A stretch of DNA of 64,000 nucleotides, taken from the NCBI RefSeq assembly GCF_026163685.1, contig NZ_JAOXSR010000001.1, forward strand, positions 248,001 through 312,000, read 5' to 3'. Below the pieces are notes generated by a model. It made no database searches, was not told the DNA's origin, and worked only from the letters and a program-made list of their open reading frames with translations. Below, one piece after another: positions 1-9,111 of this stretch. Position numbers and translations under genes: made by a program. Source of the DNA: Oerskovia flava (GTDB lineage Bacteria > Actinomycetota > Actinomycetes > Actinomycetales > Cellulomonadaceae). Position 1 is the first letter of the stretch; the number at the start of each line of letters is the position of its first letter.

Positions 1-2
1 TC

Positions 3-239
3 GTCGCCGAGTCGATCGCCGCGCTGGTGCTCTACACGAACGCGTTCGTCTTTCACGCGCCCGTCTCCACCACGCACACCATCACGTCCGCGATCATGGG
101 CGTCGGCGCGACCAAGCGCCTGTCCGCGGTGCGGTGGGGCGTGGCGAAGAACATCGGGTTCGCCTGGGTGCTGACCATCCCCGCCGCCGGGTTCGTCGCG
201 GCGGTCATGTACTGGGTGATCTCGCCCTTCCTCGTCTGA
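3..239 (+). CDS. pit: Inorganic phosphate transporter, PiT family (C-terminal fragment)
   Basis: Only the last 78 codons are in the window; the reading frame is open to the left edge. The visible part has the PiT signature PVSTTHTITSA followed by GVGATKR and VRWGVAKN, then a final hydrophobic helix that ends at the stop codon. PiT proteins are cytoplasmic-membrane symporters that import phosphate or metal-phosphate with protons, and this repeat half is highly conserved in the family. The gene converges on mutT1 with about 30 bases between the stops. Its position beside ppk suggests a phosphate theme. The N-terminal half and promoter lie outside the window. Confidence 0.9.
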   Translation, partial: VAESIAALVLYTNAFVFHAPVSTTHTITSAIMGVGATKRLSAVRWGVAKNIGFAWVLTIPAAGFVAAVMYWVISPFLV

Positions 240-268
240 CGGCGGCGCTCACCCGGGAGCACGAGGGA

Positions 269-1294
269 TCAGTGCAGCGGCGGCGCGACCTTCTCTGCCG
301 CGACCACCCGAGGGCCCTTCGCGGTCTGCGCGACGTGCGCGACGAGCACCTCGCCGGGCTCGAGGAACGGGTCCTTCGTGGGCAGCACGTTCGCGACCGA
401 GCGGCGGGAGTGCTGGCCCAGGACGTCGAGCACGGTCGGCAGCACCGGTCGGTGCGTGCACAGCACGGCGGACCGCTCGGACTCGAGGAGCTCGCGCACG
501 GTCCGGGCCACCCGTGACGGCGACCGCTCGTGCTGCGCCTCCGTGAGGTGGTCGCCGCTCACGGGCCGCAGGCCCGCAGCGCGGGCGTACGGGTCGAGCG
601 TCGCGGCGCACCGCTCCCACCGGCTCGTCACCAGCTCACCGACGCCGTACGCAGCGAGCACGGGGACCAGCGCGGCGGACTGCGCGTGACCTGTCGGGGT
701 GAGCGGCCGGTCCTCCTCGTCGCCGTGCCACCCGGCGCGGGCGACCGCCTTGCCGTGCCGGGCGATCGCGACGACGTGCGTCGCGAGCCTTCCGTGCTCG
801 TACTCCTCCGCGAGGGCGACCAGAGGGTTGCGGTCGGCCGCCCTCGTCAGGCGCGCCAGCGCGGCCTCGACGCCCAACCACTCCGCGCGGTCGATCTCCT
901 CGACCGAGACCGGCGGCACGGGGGCGCGCGCCGCCAGGGGCGCGGAGTCCGAACGACGCCCCGCACGGCGGGCGGCCCAGTAGTGGACGCGCTTCACCCG
1001 GCCCTCGGGTGTGAGGTACTGCAGCCCCGGCAGCGGCACACCGAGCAGGACGGGACGCCCCGTCTCCTCGGCGACCTCGCGGGCGGCGGCCGTCTGGAAC
1101 GTCTCCCCGGGGTCGAGCTTGCCCTTGGGCCACGACCAGTCGTCGTACCGGGGGCGGTGCACGAGCCGGACCTGGAGCTCGCCGTCGCGCACCCGCCACA
1201 CGAGAGCGCCCGCCGACTCGATGACCGGCGCGTGCGGTACGTGCGTGGGGCCGAGGGTGTCCACGAGGGGCGCCACGCCGGGCAGGGCGGCCAT
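269..1294 (-). CDS. mutT1: Nudix hydrolase fused to a histidine phosphatase (MutT1-like)
   Basis: The product has 341 residues from an ATG two bases after the ppk stop. A Nudix domain fills the N-terminal half, with a complete Nudix box at about residues 58-80 (G-x5-E-x7-REV-x-EETG). The C-terminal half begins a histidine phosphatase domain with the RHG motif at about residues 179-181. This fused layout is known from mycobacterial MutT1, which degrades 8-oxo-dGTP and diadenosine polyphosphates. MutT1 also lies next to ppk in mycobacteria, so the neighbourhood supports the call. The two-base gap suggests translational coupling with ppk. Longer in-frame starts inside ppk exist but encode no conserved sequence. 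Substrate is inferred. Confidence 0.9.
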   Translation of the reverse strand: MAALPGVAPLVDTLGPTHVPHAPVIESAGALVWRVRDGELQVRLVHRPRYDDWSWPKGKLDPGETFQTAAAREVAEETGRPVLLGVPLPGLQYLTPEGRVKRVHYWAARRAGRRSDSAPLAARAPVPPVSVEEIDRAEWLGVEAALARLTRAADRNPLVALAEEYEHGRLATHVVAIARHGKAVARAGWHGDEEDRPLTPTGHAQSAALVPVLAAYGVGELVTSRWERCAATLDPYARAAGLRPVSGDHLTEAQHERSPSRVARTVRELLESERSAVLCTHRPVLPTVLDVLGQHSRRSVANVLPTKDPFLEPGEVLVAHVAQTAKGPRVVAAEKVAPPLH

Positions 1295-1296
1295 CC

Positions 1297-3564
1297 TCAC
1301 CGGCCCATGCCTCGGCGCCGGCGCTGACGCTGCACGTGCGTCGCCTGCAGGTCGGTGAGCGGCTCGCCGTCGGGTCCGGTCGAGTGCCGCTCCCACGACC
1401 CGTCGGCCTGCAGGTGCCACGACGCGGTGCCGTCGTCCATGGAGAGGTCGATGAGGTCGATGAGCTCGGTCACCTGGTCGGGGTCGACGATCCGCACGAG
1501 CGTCTCGACACGGCGGTCGAGGTTGCGGTGCATGAGGTCGGCCGACCCGATGTACACCTCGGGCCCGCTCTCGGGGCCGTCGCCGATGGCGGGCCCGCCC
1601 GAGTTCGCGAACGCGAAGATGCGCGAGTGCTCCAGGAAGCGGCCGAGGATCGACCGCACCCGGATGTTCTCGCTGAGCTCCTCGACGCCCGGTCGCACGG
1701 CGCAGATGCCGCGCACGACGAGGTCGACGCGGACCCCGGCCTGCGACGCCCGGTACAGCGCGTCGATGATCACCTCGTCCACGACGGAGTTGACCTTGAT
1801 CTTCACCCACGCCTCGCGGCCCTCGCGGGCGGCGTCGGCCTCGCGCTCGATGCGCTCGACGAGGCCGGACCGCACGGTGCGCGGTGCGACGAGCAGCCGG
1901 TGGAAGCGGGACTGCGGGGCGTACCCGGAGAGCTGGTTGAACAGCCGTGTGAGGTCCTGACCGACGTCCGGGTCGCACGTGAGCAGCCCGTGGTCGGTGT
2001 AGAGCCGGGCGGTCTTCGGGTGGTAGTTCCCGGTGCCGACGTGGCAGTAGCGCCTGAGGCCGTCGGACTCCTGGCGCACCACCAGCGAGAGCTTGCAGTG
2101 GGTCTTGAGGCCGACGATCCCGTAGACGACGTGCACCCCGGCCTGCTCGAGCTTGCGGGCCCAGGAGATGTTCGCCTGCTCGTCGAACCGTGCCTTGATC
2201 TCGACCAGCGCGAGCACCTGCTTGCCGGCCTCCGCGGCGTCGATGAGCGCGTCGACGATGGGGGAGTCGCCCGAGGTCCGGTACAGCGTCTGCTTGATCG
2301 CGAGCACCTTCGGATCTGCCGCCGCCTGCTCGAGGAACGTCTGCACCGAGGTGGAGAACGAGTCGTACGGGTGGTGCAGCAGGACGTCGCGCTCACGGAT
2401 CGCGGCGAAGACGTCGGTGGGGCTCGCGCTCTCGACCTCGGCGAGGTACCGGTGCGTCGTCGGGACGAACGGCGGGAAGTGCAGGTCCGAGCGGTCGAGG
2501 TCCGCGATGACGTTGAGCCCGGTGAGGTCGAGAGGCGCCGGCAGGATCGAGACCTCGTCCTCCGCGACGCCGAGCTCGCGGACGAGCAGGTCGCGGATGC
2601 GGGGGCTGATCCCCTCGCCCAGCTCGAGGCGCACCGGCGGTCCGAAGCGGCGGCGCAGCAGCTCCTTCTCCATGGCCTGCAGGAGGTTCTCGGCGTCGTC
2701 CTCCTCGACCTCCACGTCCTCGTTGCGGGTCACCCGGAACGTGTGGTGCTCGCGCACCTCCATACCCGGGAAGAGGTGGTCGAGGTGGTGGGCGATGACC
2801 TCCTCGACGGGCACGAACGACGTCGGACCCTTGCCGGGCGCCGCGGCCTGCGCGGTCGGGGCCGACGGGCGTCCGCGGGCGTCGACGGCGATGAAGCGCG
2901 GCAGCAGCGGCGGCACCTTCACCCGTGCGAAGTGCTCCTTGCCGGTGGCCGGGTTCGCGACGACGACCGCGAGGTTGAGCGACAGCCCCGAGATGTAGGG
3001 GAACGGGTGCGCGGGGTCGACCGCGAGCGGGGTGAGGACGGGGAAGATCTGCTTGCGGAAGAACTTGTGCAGGCGCTCCTGCTCGCGGGTCTCCAGCTCG
3101 TCCCAGTGCACGAGCGTGATGCCCTCGGCGGCGAGCGCCGGCTGGACGTCGTCCGCGAACACCCGCGCGTGCCGGGTCATGAGCTCCTGGCCGCGCTCGC
3201 TGATGACGTCCAGCACCTGGCGGGGGCTGAGCCCGGACGCCGCCGTGACGGCGATGCCCGTGGCGATGCGGCGCTTGAGGCCGGCGACGCGCACCATGTA
3301 GAACTCGTCGAGGTTGGACGCGAAGATCGCCAGGAACCGCACCCGTTCGAGCAGCGGCTGCGTGACGTCCTCGGCGAGCTCCAGGACCCGCTGGTTGAAC
3401 GCGAGCCAGCTGAGCTCGCGGTCCGCGAAGCGGTCCGTCGGCAGGGCGGCCAGCTCGGCGGGGGTGGGACCCGCGTCGGGGTCCTCGGCGATGTGCTCGG
3501 CGATGTGGGCCGCGAGCTCGGGCTCGATCGCGCGCTGCGTCGACGTCTCGGTCATGGGGTTCAT
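1297..3564 (-). CDS. ppk: Polyphosphate kinase 1
   Basis: The product has 755 residues, somewhat longer than the E. coli enzyme of 688. PPK1 reversibly transfers the gamma-phosphate of ATP to inorganic polyphosphate. The N-terminal region has the family stretch [15 protein letters not shown] and [13 protein letters not shown]. The two catalytic histidines are seen as His489 in THCKLSLVV and His646 in [10 protein letters not shown]; their spacing of 157 residues equals that of E. coli His435 and His592. A second ATG lies three codons downstream (MTETS), so the exact start is open. An acidic, proline-rich insert lies near residues 210-260. The gene sits between mshD and mutT1 on the same strand; a PHO-box-like repeat lies just upstream. 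Confidence 0.97.
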   Translation of the reverse strand: MNPMTETSTQRAIEPELAAHIAEHIAEDPDAGPTPAELAALPTDRFADRELSWLAFNQRVLELAEDVTQPLLERVRFLAIFASNLDEFYMVRVAGLKRRIATGIAVTAASGLSPRQVLDVISERGQELMTRHARVFADDVQPALAAEGITLVHWDELETREQERLHKFFRKQIFPVLTPLAVDPAHPFPYISGLSLNLAVVVANPATGKEHFARVKVPPLLPRFIAVDARGRPSAPTAQAAAPGKGPTSFVPVEEVIAHHLDHLFPGMEVREHHTFRVTRNEDVEVEEDDAENLLQAMEKELLRRRFGPPVRLELGEGISPRIRDLLVRELGVAEDEVSILPAPLDLTGLNVIADLDRSDLHFPPFVPTTHRYLAEVESASPTDVFAAIRERDVLLHHPYDSFSTSVQTFLEQAAADPKVLAIKQTLYRTSGDSPIVDALIDAAEAGKQVLALVEIKARFDEQANISWARKLEQAGVHVVYGIVGLKTHCKLSLVVRQESDGLRRYCHVGTGNYHPKTARLYTDHGLLTCDPDVGQDLTRLFNQLSGYAPQSRFHRLLVAPRTVRSGLVERIEREADAAREGREAWVKIKVNSVVDEVIIDALYRASQAGVRVDLVVRGICAVRPGVEELSENIRVRSILGRFLEHSRIFAFANSGGPAIGDGPESGPEVYIGSADLMHRNLDRRVETLVRIVDPDQVTELIDLIDLSMDDGTASWHLQADGSWERHSTGPDGEPLTDLQATHVQRQRRRRGMGR

Positions 3565-3577
3565 GGTGGCATCCCTG

Positions 3578-3595
3578 CGTGAACTTTGGGTGATC
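3578..3595 (-). promoter_or_regulatory. PHO-box-like direct repeat upstream of ppk
   Basis: On the minus strand the 35-base gap between mshD and ppk reads GATCACC-caaa-GTTCACG, two heptamers 11 bases apart. Actinobacterial PhoP binds tandem 11-base units whose conserved part is GTTCACC, so each half matches six of seven bases. The match and the gene fit known phosphate control of ppk in Streptomyces. However, the site ends only 13 bases before the ATG, which leaves no room for an ordinary -10 box upstream of the start. It could be chance or a repressing site. Confidence 0.4.
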
Positions 3596-3599
3596 GGGC

Positions 3600-4604
3600 T
3601 CAGGGGCCGATGAGGCCGGTGTCGACCGGCGCGTACTGCACGTCTGCCGCGAGCCGGCCGAAGCCCGCCCGCTCGTAGGTGCGCAGAGCGGCGGCGTTGT
3701 CCCCGTCGACGTAGAGCACGGCCCGGTCCAGGCCGCGCCCGGCCAGGTGGGCGAGCCCGACGGCGGTCAGCACCTTCCCGAGTCCCGCGCCCTGCGCGTC
3801 GGGGTCGACGCCCACGACGTAGATCTCGCCCTCGGACGAGCCGCCCGGGACCTTGGTCCACAGGAACCCGGCGAGATGCTGGTCGGCCCCGTCGCTCGCC
3901 CCGTCGTGCTCGACGTCCCTCTCCGTGCCACTCCCGATGTCACGCTCGATGAGGAAGAAGCCCTCCGGGTCGAACCACGGCTCGGCCTGGCGGGCGCGCA
4001 GGTCGGCGAGGGTCATCCGGCCCTGCTCGGGGTGCTCGGCGAACGCGCGGGCGTTGACGGCCAGCCACGCCTCGTCGTCGGCCCCGGGGACGAACGTGCG
4101 CAGCCGGTAGCCGTCGGGGACGGTCGGCGCCGCGGCGCCGGACAGGTCCGCCAGACGGCGCCCGAGGAAGAGCAGCTCGCGCACGACGGCGTAGCCCGCC
4201 TGGGCGGCGAAGTCCCGGGCGCCGTGCAGGTCGCCGTGCGCCCACACCCGCAGGGTGCTGCCGCGCTGCCCGGGCTCGCCGGAGCGGCTCGGCAGCCGGG
4301 CGTCCCGCTCGGCGGTCCGCAGCAATGCACGGCCGATGCCCTGGCGGCGGGCGTCGGGGTGGACCACGAGCTCGGCGCTCGCGCCGTCCCCGCCGCGGTC
4401 GATCTGCGCATACCCGGCGACGTCCCCGGCCGCAGTGCGCGCGACGACGTGCGTGATGTCCTCGTCGTCCGTGCCCAGCCGCAGGAGCGGCTGCTCGGAG
4501 AGGGGCGGCGCGCCGTCGACAGACTGCGCCGCGTCGGCCAGCGCGCGCACGGCGCTGCAGGTGGGCGGGTCGAGGGGGCCGATCTCGAGCGGGTGCGCGC
4601 GCAT
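3600..4604 (-). CDS. mshD: Mycothiol synthase (GNAT acetyltransferase)
   Basis: The product has 334 residues. MshD acetylates Cys-GlcN-inositol with acetyl-CoA in the last step of mycothiol synthesis. Two tandem GNAT domains are visible: the first carries [15 protein letters not shown], and the second [16 protein letters not shown] followed by [19 protein letters not shown], the typical MshD ending. The ATG at 4604 is chosen because a purine-rich GGGATGG lies about five bases ahead of it. An ATG three codons upstream (4613) has no such spacing but cannot be excluded. A family-atypical acidic insert (residues about 245-265, rich in D, E and G) separates strands of the second domain. The gene heads the mshD-ppk-mutT1 run. 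Confidence 0.93.
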   Translation of the reverse strand: MRAHPLEIGPLDPPTCSAVRALADAAQSVDGAPPLSEQPLLRLGTDDEDITHVVARTAAGDVAGYAQIDRGGDGASAELVVHPDARRQGIGRALLRTAERDARLPSRSGEPGQRGSTLRVWAHGDLHGARDFAAQAGYAVVRELLFLGRRLADLSGAAAPTVPDGYRLRTFVPGADDEAWLAVNARAFAEHPEQGRMTLADLRARQAEPWFDPEGFFLIERDIGSGTERDVEHDGASDGADQHLAGFLWTKVPGGSSEGEIYVVGVDPDAQGAGLGKVLTAVGLAHLAGRGLDRAVLYVDGDNAAALRTYERAGFGRLAADVQYAPVDTGLIGP

Positions 4605-4688
4605 GGGGTCCATCCCATCACGGCAGGCGGGCGCCGCGCGCCGCGAGGACCCGGGGACGTGGCGCGTCGGCGCCGGCGGCGCCGTCGC

Positions 4689-4694
4689 TAGGCT
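4689..4694 (+). promoter_or_regulatory. -10 box of a probably leaderless MFS gene
   Basis: TAGGCT lies six bases before the GTG at 4701. A start point about seven bases after the hexamer would fall on the start codon itself. No Shine-Dalgarno sequence is present, which agrees with a leaderless transcript. No clear -35 element was found. Confidence 0.6.
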
Positions 4695-4700
4695 GCCCGG

Positions 4701-6089
4701 GTGAGCGAGACCCGTGGGACCGCCCCCACCCCGGACGGCGACAAGCCTGGCGACCGTGCCGTGCCCGTCGACCGGGTCCAGCGGCGCACGATCGCCGTCC
4801 TCGCGGCGAGCCAGGTTCTCGGTGGGATCGGTGTCGCGACCGGGGTGGCGGTGGCGTCTCTCATCGCGTCCGAGCTGTCCGGCTCGGACGCGATCGCGGG
4901 CCTCGCGCAGACCTCCGCGGTCGTGGGTGCGGCCGTCGTGGCCCTGCCGCTGTCCCGGCTCGCCGCGCGGGGCGGGCGGCGCGGGTCGCTCACGAGCGGC
5001 TACGTCGTGGCGCTCGCCGGGGCGCTCGTCGCCGCGGCGGCGACGTGGTGGGGTGCTTGGCCCCTCCTGCTCGCGGGCATGCTGCTCTTCGGTGCCGGGT
5101 CGGCGACCGGGCTGGCGTCGCGCTTCACCGCGACGGACCTGGCGCGCCCCGAGCGGCGCGCGACGGACCTGTCGATCGTCGTCTGGGCGACGACGGTCGG
5201 GTCGGTCCTCGGCCCGAACCTCGCCGGGGTGACCGAGCAGCTCGGTCTGCTCGAGGGTGCGCCCGGCGACCACGCCGGGCACGCCGGCGACGCGACGTCG
5301 CCCGTGCCGTTCCTCGTCGCCGCGCTCGCTTTCGCGGGGGCCGCCGCAGCGGTGTGGCTGCTCCTGCGGCCGGACCCGCTGCGCGTCGCCGCGGATCGCG
5401 CCGCCGCCGCGGCTGGTGGGCGCGCCGACGCAGACGTCGACGTCACTGCTCTTCCCGGCGTGGCCGCGACGACCACGAGCAGGCCCGGCTTCCGGGAAGG
5501 CCTGGCCGCGGGCTGGTCGGTGCTGCGCGCTTCGCCGACCGCGCAACTCGCGCTGGGGGCGATCGTCGTCAGTCACCTCGTGATGGTCGGCCTGATGTCG
5601 ATGACGCCGGTGCACATGAACCACGGCGGGGCCAGCCTGCAGGTGGTCGGCGTCGTCATCAGCGCGCACATCGCCGGGATGTACGTGCTCAGCCCAGTGA
5701 TCGGGTGGCTCGCGGACCGGTGGGGGCACGCGCGGGTGCTGGGCGCCGGGGGGGTCGTCCTGCTCGTCTCCGCCGTGACGGTCGCGGGCGCTCCCAGCGA
5801 CGACGCCGCTCGCCTGACGGTCGGGCTCGTGCTGCTCGGGGTGGGGTGGTCCTGCGGGCTCGTGGCCGGGTCGGCGCTGCTCATCGACGGGACGCCCCCC
5901 GCGCACCGGACGGCCGTGCAGGGACTGTCCGACTTCTCGATGAACCTCGGCGGCGCGCTCGGCGGGGTGCTGGCCGGGGTCGTCATCGCGGTCGCGTCGT
6001 ACGCCGTCCTGGCGTGGTGCGCCGCGGTGCTGCTGGGCGCCTACCTCATGGTGCTCGTGTGGAAGATGCCCCGGCGCCGGGTGGCCTGA
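4701..6089 (+). CDS. MFS transporter
   Basis: The product has 462 residues with about twelve hydrophobic helices and is a member of the major facilitator superfamily in the cytoplasmic membrane. The N-terminal tail (about 30 residues) is hydrophilic. Helix 2 is followed by the loop [18 protein letters not shown], the usual MFS loop 2-3 pattern, and the second half repeats it as [17 protein letters not shown] central cytoplasmic loop of about 60 residues separates the two six-helix bundles. The substrate cannot be told; a small-molecule efflux role is likely from the fold. It is divergent from mshD with under 100 bases between starts. A strong hairpin closes the gene. Confidence 0.88.
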   Translation: MSETRGTAPTPDGDKPGDRAVPVDRVQRRTIAVLAASQVLGGIGVATGVAVASLIASELSGSDAIAGLAQTSAVVGAAVVALPLSRLAARGGRRGSLTSGYVVALAGALVAAAATWWGAWPLLLAGMLLFGAGSATGLASRFTATDLARPERRATDLSIVVWATTVGSVLGPNLAGVTEQLGLLEGAPGDHAGHAGDATSPVPFLVAALAFAGAAAAVWLLLRPDPLRVAADRAAAAAGGRADADVDVTALPGVAATTTSRPGFREGLAAGWSVLRASPTAQLALGAIVVSHLVMVGLMSMTPVHMNHGGASLQVVGVVISAHIAGMYVLSPVIGWLADRWGHARVLGAGGVVLLVSAVTVAGAPSDDAARLTVGLVLLGVGWSCGLVAGSALLIDGTPPAHRTAVQGLSDFSMNLGGALGGVLAGVVIAVASYAVLAWCAAVLLGAYLMVLVWKMPRRRVA

Positions 6090-6107
6090 GGGACGCAGGC
6101 CACCCGG
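6077..6107. terminator. Bidirectional hairpin between the MFS gene and acs
   Basis: CCGGGTGGCCTG (6077-6088) pairs perfectly with CAGGCCACCCGG (6096-6107) around a seven-base loop. The 12-bp stem begins inside the end of the MFS gene and lies between two convergent genes. There is no T-run, as is common for terminators in high-GC actinobacteria. Confidence 0.75.
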
Positions 6108-6128
6108 TGCCTCAGCTCTTCGCGCTCG

Positions 6129-8150
6129 TCAGTCTTCCGAGCTCGTCGACGGCTTCGCCAGGCCGGAGGCGATGAGCGTCATGACGGAGGAGTCCGCGAG
6201 CGTCGTGGCGTCCCCGACGGCCCGGTTCTCCGCGACGTCCCGCAGGAGCCGGCGCATGATCTTGCCCGAGCGGGTCTTGGGCAGCTCCGGGACGACGAGG
6301 ATCTTGCGGGGCTTGGCGATGGCGCCGATCTGCCGGGCGACGTGGTTGCGCAGCGCCGTCTGGACGGCGTCCGCCCCCGCGTCGTCGGCGGCCCGGTCGG
6401 CGAACTCGCCGATGAGGATGACGAACGCGACCACGGCCTGACCGGTGGTGTCGTCGGCCGCACCGACGACGGCGGCCTCCGCGACGTACTCGTGGGACAC
6501 GAGCGCCGACTCGATCTCGGTCGTGGACAGGCGGTGGCCGGAGACGTTCATGACGTCGTCGACCCGGCCGAGGAGCCAGATGTCGCCGTCCTCGTCCTTC
6601 TTCGCCCCGTCACCGGCGAAGTAGATGCCGGGGAAGCGGGACCAGTAGGTGTCCTTGAACCGCTCGAGGTCGCCCCAGATGCCGCGCAGCATCGACGGCC
6701 ACGGCTCGGACAGGACCAGGTACCCGCCGCCGCCGTCCGGCACGGGGTGGGCCTCGTCGTCGACCACCTCTGCGGCGATCCCGGGCAGCGGTACCTGGGC
6801 CGAGCCGGGCTTGGCCGCGGTGACGCCCGGCAGGGGCGAGACCATGATCGCGCCGGTCTCGGTCTGCCACCACGTGTCGACGATCGGGGCGGTCCCGCCG
6901 CCGATGACGCGGCGGTACCACATCCAGGCCTCGGGGTTGATGGACTCGCCCACCGACCCGAGGACGCGCAGGCTCGACAGGTCGAACCGGTCCGGGATCT
7001 CCTCGCCCCACTTCATGAAGGTGCGGATCGCGGTCGGCGCGGTGTAGAGGATCGAGACCTTGTACTTCTCGACGATCTCCCACCAGCGGCCCTGGTGCGG
7101 GCTGTCCGGCGTGCCCTCGTAGATCACCTGGGTCGCGCCGTTGAGCAGCGGCCCGTAGACGACGTACGAGTGGCCCGTGACCCAGCCGATGTCGGCCGTG
7201 CACCAGTACACGTCGGTCTCGGCCTTGAGGTCGAAGACGTTGCGGTGCGTGTAGGCGGTCTGCGTGAGGTAGCCGCCGGTCGTGTGGAGGATCCCCTTGG
7301 GCTTCCCGGTGGTGCCCGACGTGTAGAGGATGAACAGCGGGTGCTCGGCCTCGACCCACACCGGGTCGTGCTGGACGTCTGCCGCCTCGAGGGCCTCGTG
7401 CCACCACACGTCGCGGCCCTCGGTCCAGGCGACGTCCTGGCCCGTGCGGCGCACGACGAGGACGTGCGCCACCGTGGTCGGCTCGGCGCCGTTGCGCGGC
7501 TCGAGCGCCTCGTCGACCGCCGGCTTGAGGGCCGACGGCGCCCCGCGCCGGTAGCCCCCGTCGGCGGTGATGACCAGGGTCGCGCCCGCGTCGGCGATGC
7601 GGCTGCGCAGGGCGTCGGCGGAGAACCCGCCGAACACGACGGAGTGCGCGGCGCCGAGGCGGGCGCACGCCAGCATCGCCACGACGGACTCGACGAGCAT
7701 GGGCAGGTAGATCACGACGCGGTCGCCGGTGGTGACGCCGAGCGCGGCGAGGGCGTTGGCCGCGCGCGAGACCTCGCGCTGCAGGTCCGCGTAGGTCACG
7801 GTGCGGGTGTCGCCGGGCTCACCCTCGAAGTGCAGGGCGACGCGGTCGCCGTGGCCGGCCTCGACGTGCCGGTCGACCGCGTTGTACGCGGCGTTGAGCG
7901 TGCCGTCGGCGAACCAGCGGGCGACGGGCGCGCCCGACCAGTCGAGGGTCTCGGTGAACGGGGTCCGCCAGCTGACGAGCTCGCGGGCCTGGCGCTCCCA
8001 GAACGCCAGCCGGTCGGCCTTCGCCTCGTCGTAGAGACCGGCCTGCGCGTTCGCCTGTTCCGCGAAGCGTGGGTCTGGTGGGAAGCTGCGGGTCTCGTGG
8101 AGAAGGTTCTCCAGGCCGGGCGTCGGTTCGGTGGTGGGGTTCTCTGGCAC
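6129..8150 (-). CDS. acsA: Acetyl-CoA synthetase (AMP-forming)
   Basis: The product has 673 residues, the usual length for Acs. It activates acetate with ATP to acetyl-AMP and then forms acetyl-CoA. The adenylate-forming motif YTSGTTGKPKG is present, as are WWQTETGAIM and the C-terminal PKTRSGKIMRR. Lys630 in that last motif corresponds to the lysine whose acetylation switches Acs off in many bacteria (Lys609 in Salmonella). The start is the GTG at 8150, preceded by a perfect GGAGGT five bases away; the longer in-frame extension upstream lies in the promoter region. A CRP-like palindrome lies about 130 bases upstream, which fits carbon-source control. Confidence 0.97.
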   Translation of the reverse strand: MPENPTTEPTPGLENLLHETRSFPPDPRFAEQANAQAGLYDEAKADRLAFWERQARELVSWRTPFTETLDWSGAPVARWFADGTLNAAYNAVDRHVEAGHGDRVALHFEGEPGDTRTVTYADLQREVSRAANALAALGVTTGDRVVIYLPMLVESVVAMLACARLGAAHSVVFGGFSADALRSRIADAGATLVITADGGYRRGAPSALKPAVDEALEPRNGAEPTTVAHVLVVRRTGQDVAWTEGRDVWWHEALEAADVQHDPVWVEAEHPLFILYTSGTTGKPKGILHTTGGYLTQTAYTHRNVFDLKAETDVYWCTADIGWVTGHSYVVYGPLLNGATQVIYEGTPDSPHQGRWWEIVEKYKVSILYTAPTAIRTFMKWGEEIPDRFDLSSLRVLGSVGESINPEAWMWYRRVIGGGTAPIVDTWWQTETGAIMVSPLPGVTAAKPGSAQVPLPGIAAEVVDDEAHPVPDGGGGYLVLSEPWPSMLRGIWGDLERFKDTYWSRFPGIYFAGDGAKKDEDGDIWLLGRVDDVMNVSGHRLSTTEIESALVSHEYVAEAAVVGAADDTTGQAVVAFVILIGEFADRAADDAGADAVQTALRNHVARQIGAIAKPRKILVVPELPKTRSGKIMRRLLRDVAENRAVGDATTLADSSVMTLIASGLAKPSTSSED

Positions 8151-8282
8151 GCGTACCTCCGGTGCGCATCGGCTCTGGTGCGGCGCCCGACGACGGACGG
8201 CGTGCTCGCGCGCGGGCAGCCCTCGACCGTCGGACGGCGGGGCTGGCGTCGCCCCGACCCTCGGGAGTCTAGACCGGATCGG

Positions 8283-8296
8283 GTGACGGCCGTCAC
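8283..8296. promoter_or_regulatory. CRP/GlxR-type palindrome between acsA and the YitT gene
   Basis: GTGACGGCCGTCAC is a perfect 14-base palindrome with the form GTGA-N6-TCAC, the core of CRP-family sites. It lies in the 270-base divergent region, 133 bases before acsA and 125 before the YitT gene. CRP-type regulators such as GlxR control acetate genes in corynebacteria. No CRP gene is in the window, so the binding protein is inferred. Confidence 0.5.
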
Positions 8297-8381
8297 GTGG
8301 CCCGCTATTCGGCCGTAGTGCTTGCAAATAGGTCCTGCAGGCCCCTGCGGAGGACCGCCCGGTCTCCGGGCCACTGTCCGA

Positions 8382-8387
8382 TAGCCT
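8382..8387 (+). promoter_or_regulatory. -10 box for the YitT-family gene
   Basis: TAGCCT gives a predicted start near 8394, about 27 bases before the ATG at 8421. GGAAGGA follows at a normal distance from the ATG. The rest of the 8151-8420 region holds the CRP-like palindrome and no further gene that can be supported. Confidence 0.5.
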
Positions 8388-8420
8388 CGGCGACGAACCG
8401 ACGACCTCGGGAAGGACCTC

Positions 8421-9068
8421 ATGGGCGACACCCCGCTCGACCGCACCACGACCCCGCCACCGCTGGCGGTCGGCCCCCCGCACAGCCGCCTCGAAGACGT
8501 CTTCGGGATCCTCACCGGCACCTACCTCGCCTCGCTCGGGCTGTTCCTGCTCGGCTCCGTCTCGGCCGTCACGGGCGGCACCGCCGGCCTGGCGCTGCTG
8601 CTCGTCCAGGTCGCACCCGTCCCGTTCGGCGTCCTCTTCTTCGCCGTCAACGTCCCGTTCTTCGCCCTTGCCGTCTGGAAGAAGGGCTGGGGATTCACCG
8701 CGAAGACGGCCGCCGCCGTCGGGCTGGTCTCTGCGCTCTCCGCGCTGCACCCGCTCGCCTTCGACGGTCCCGTCGACATCGACCCCGTCTACGCGGTGCT
8801 CTCCGGCAACCTCGTCATCGGCATCGGCCTGCTCGTGATCTTCCGGCACGGTGCGAGCCTCGGCGGGTTCAACATCCTCGCGCTCGTCCTGCAGGAGCGG
8901 CTCGGCTGGCGTGCGGGCTACGTGCAGATGGCGTTCGACGCCGTCGTCGTCCTGCTCGCGTTCGCCGTAGCCCCGCCGACGACGGTGCTGCTCTCCGTCG
9001 CGGGCGTCGTCCTGCTCAACGTGGTCCTCGCGCTCAACCACCGACCGGGCCGCTACCTCGGCCACTGA
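8421..9068 (+). CDS. YitT family membrane protein
   Basis: The product has 215 residues and five to six hydrophobic helices, matching the YitT (DUF161) family of integral membrane proteins. The characteristic glycine-rich stretches are present: GSVSAVTGGTAGLALLL in the first half and IFRHGASLGGFNILAL in the second. The second matches the family motif for binding or transport of an unknown ligand. The ATG has a GGAAGGA element at the right spacing. Biochemical function of the family is unknown. It is followed after two bases by the flavin oxidoreductase reading frame, so the two may be cotranscribed. Confidence 0.85.
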   Translation: MGDTPLDRTTTPPPLAVGPPHSRLEDVFGILTGTYLASLGLFLLGSVSAVTGGTAGLALLLVQVAPVPFGVLFFAVNVPFFALAVWKKGWGFTAKTAAAVGLVSALSALHPLAFDGPVDIDPVYAVLSGNLVIGIGLLVIFRHGASLGGFNILALVLQERLGWRAGYVQMAFDAVVVLLAFAVAPPTTVLLSVAGVVLLNVVLALNHRPGRYLGH

Positions 9069-9111
9069 CGTGCGCGGAATGGGGCGCGGCCCGGCCGCGT
9101 TGGGTCCCGGT

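Noticed and set aside
1336-3582. Plus-strand reading frame of 748 codons opposite ppk
   Set aside because: It mirrors the ppk codons, has no conserved motif, and high GC content makes long antisense frames common in this genome.
9070-9111. Earlier start of the Old Yellow Enzyme gene at GTG 9070
   Set aside because: The extra 14 residues are low in complexity and have no ribosome-binding site; family alignments begin at VSRLFQPL.
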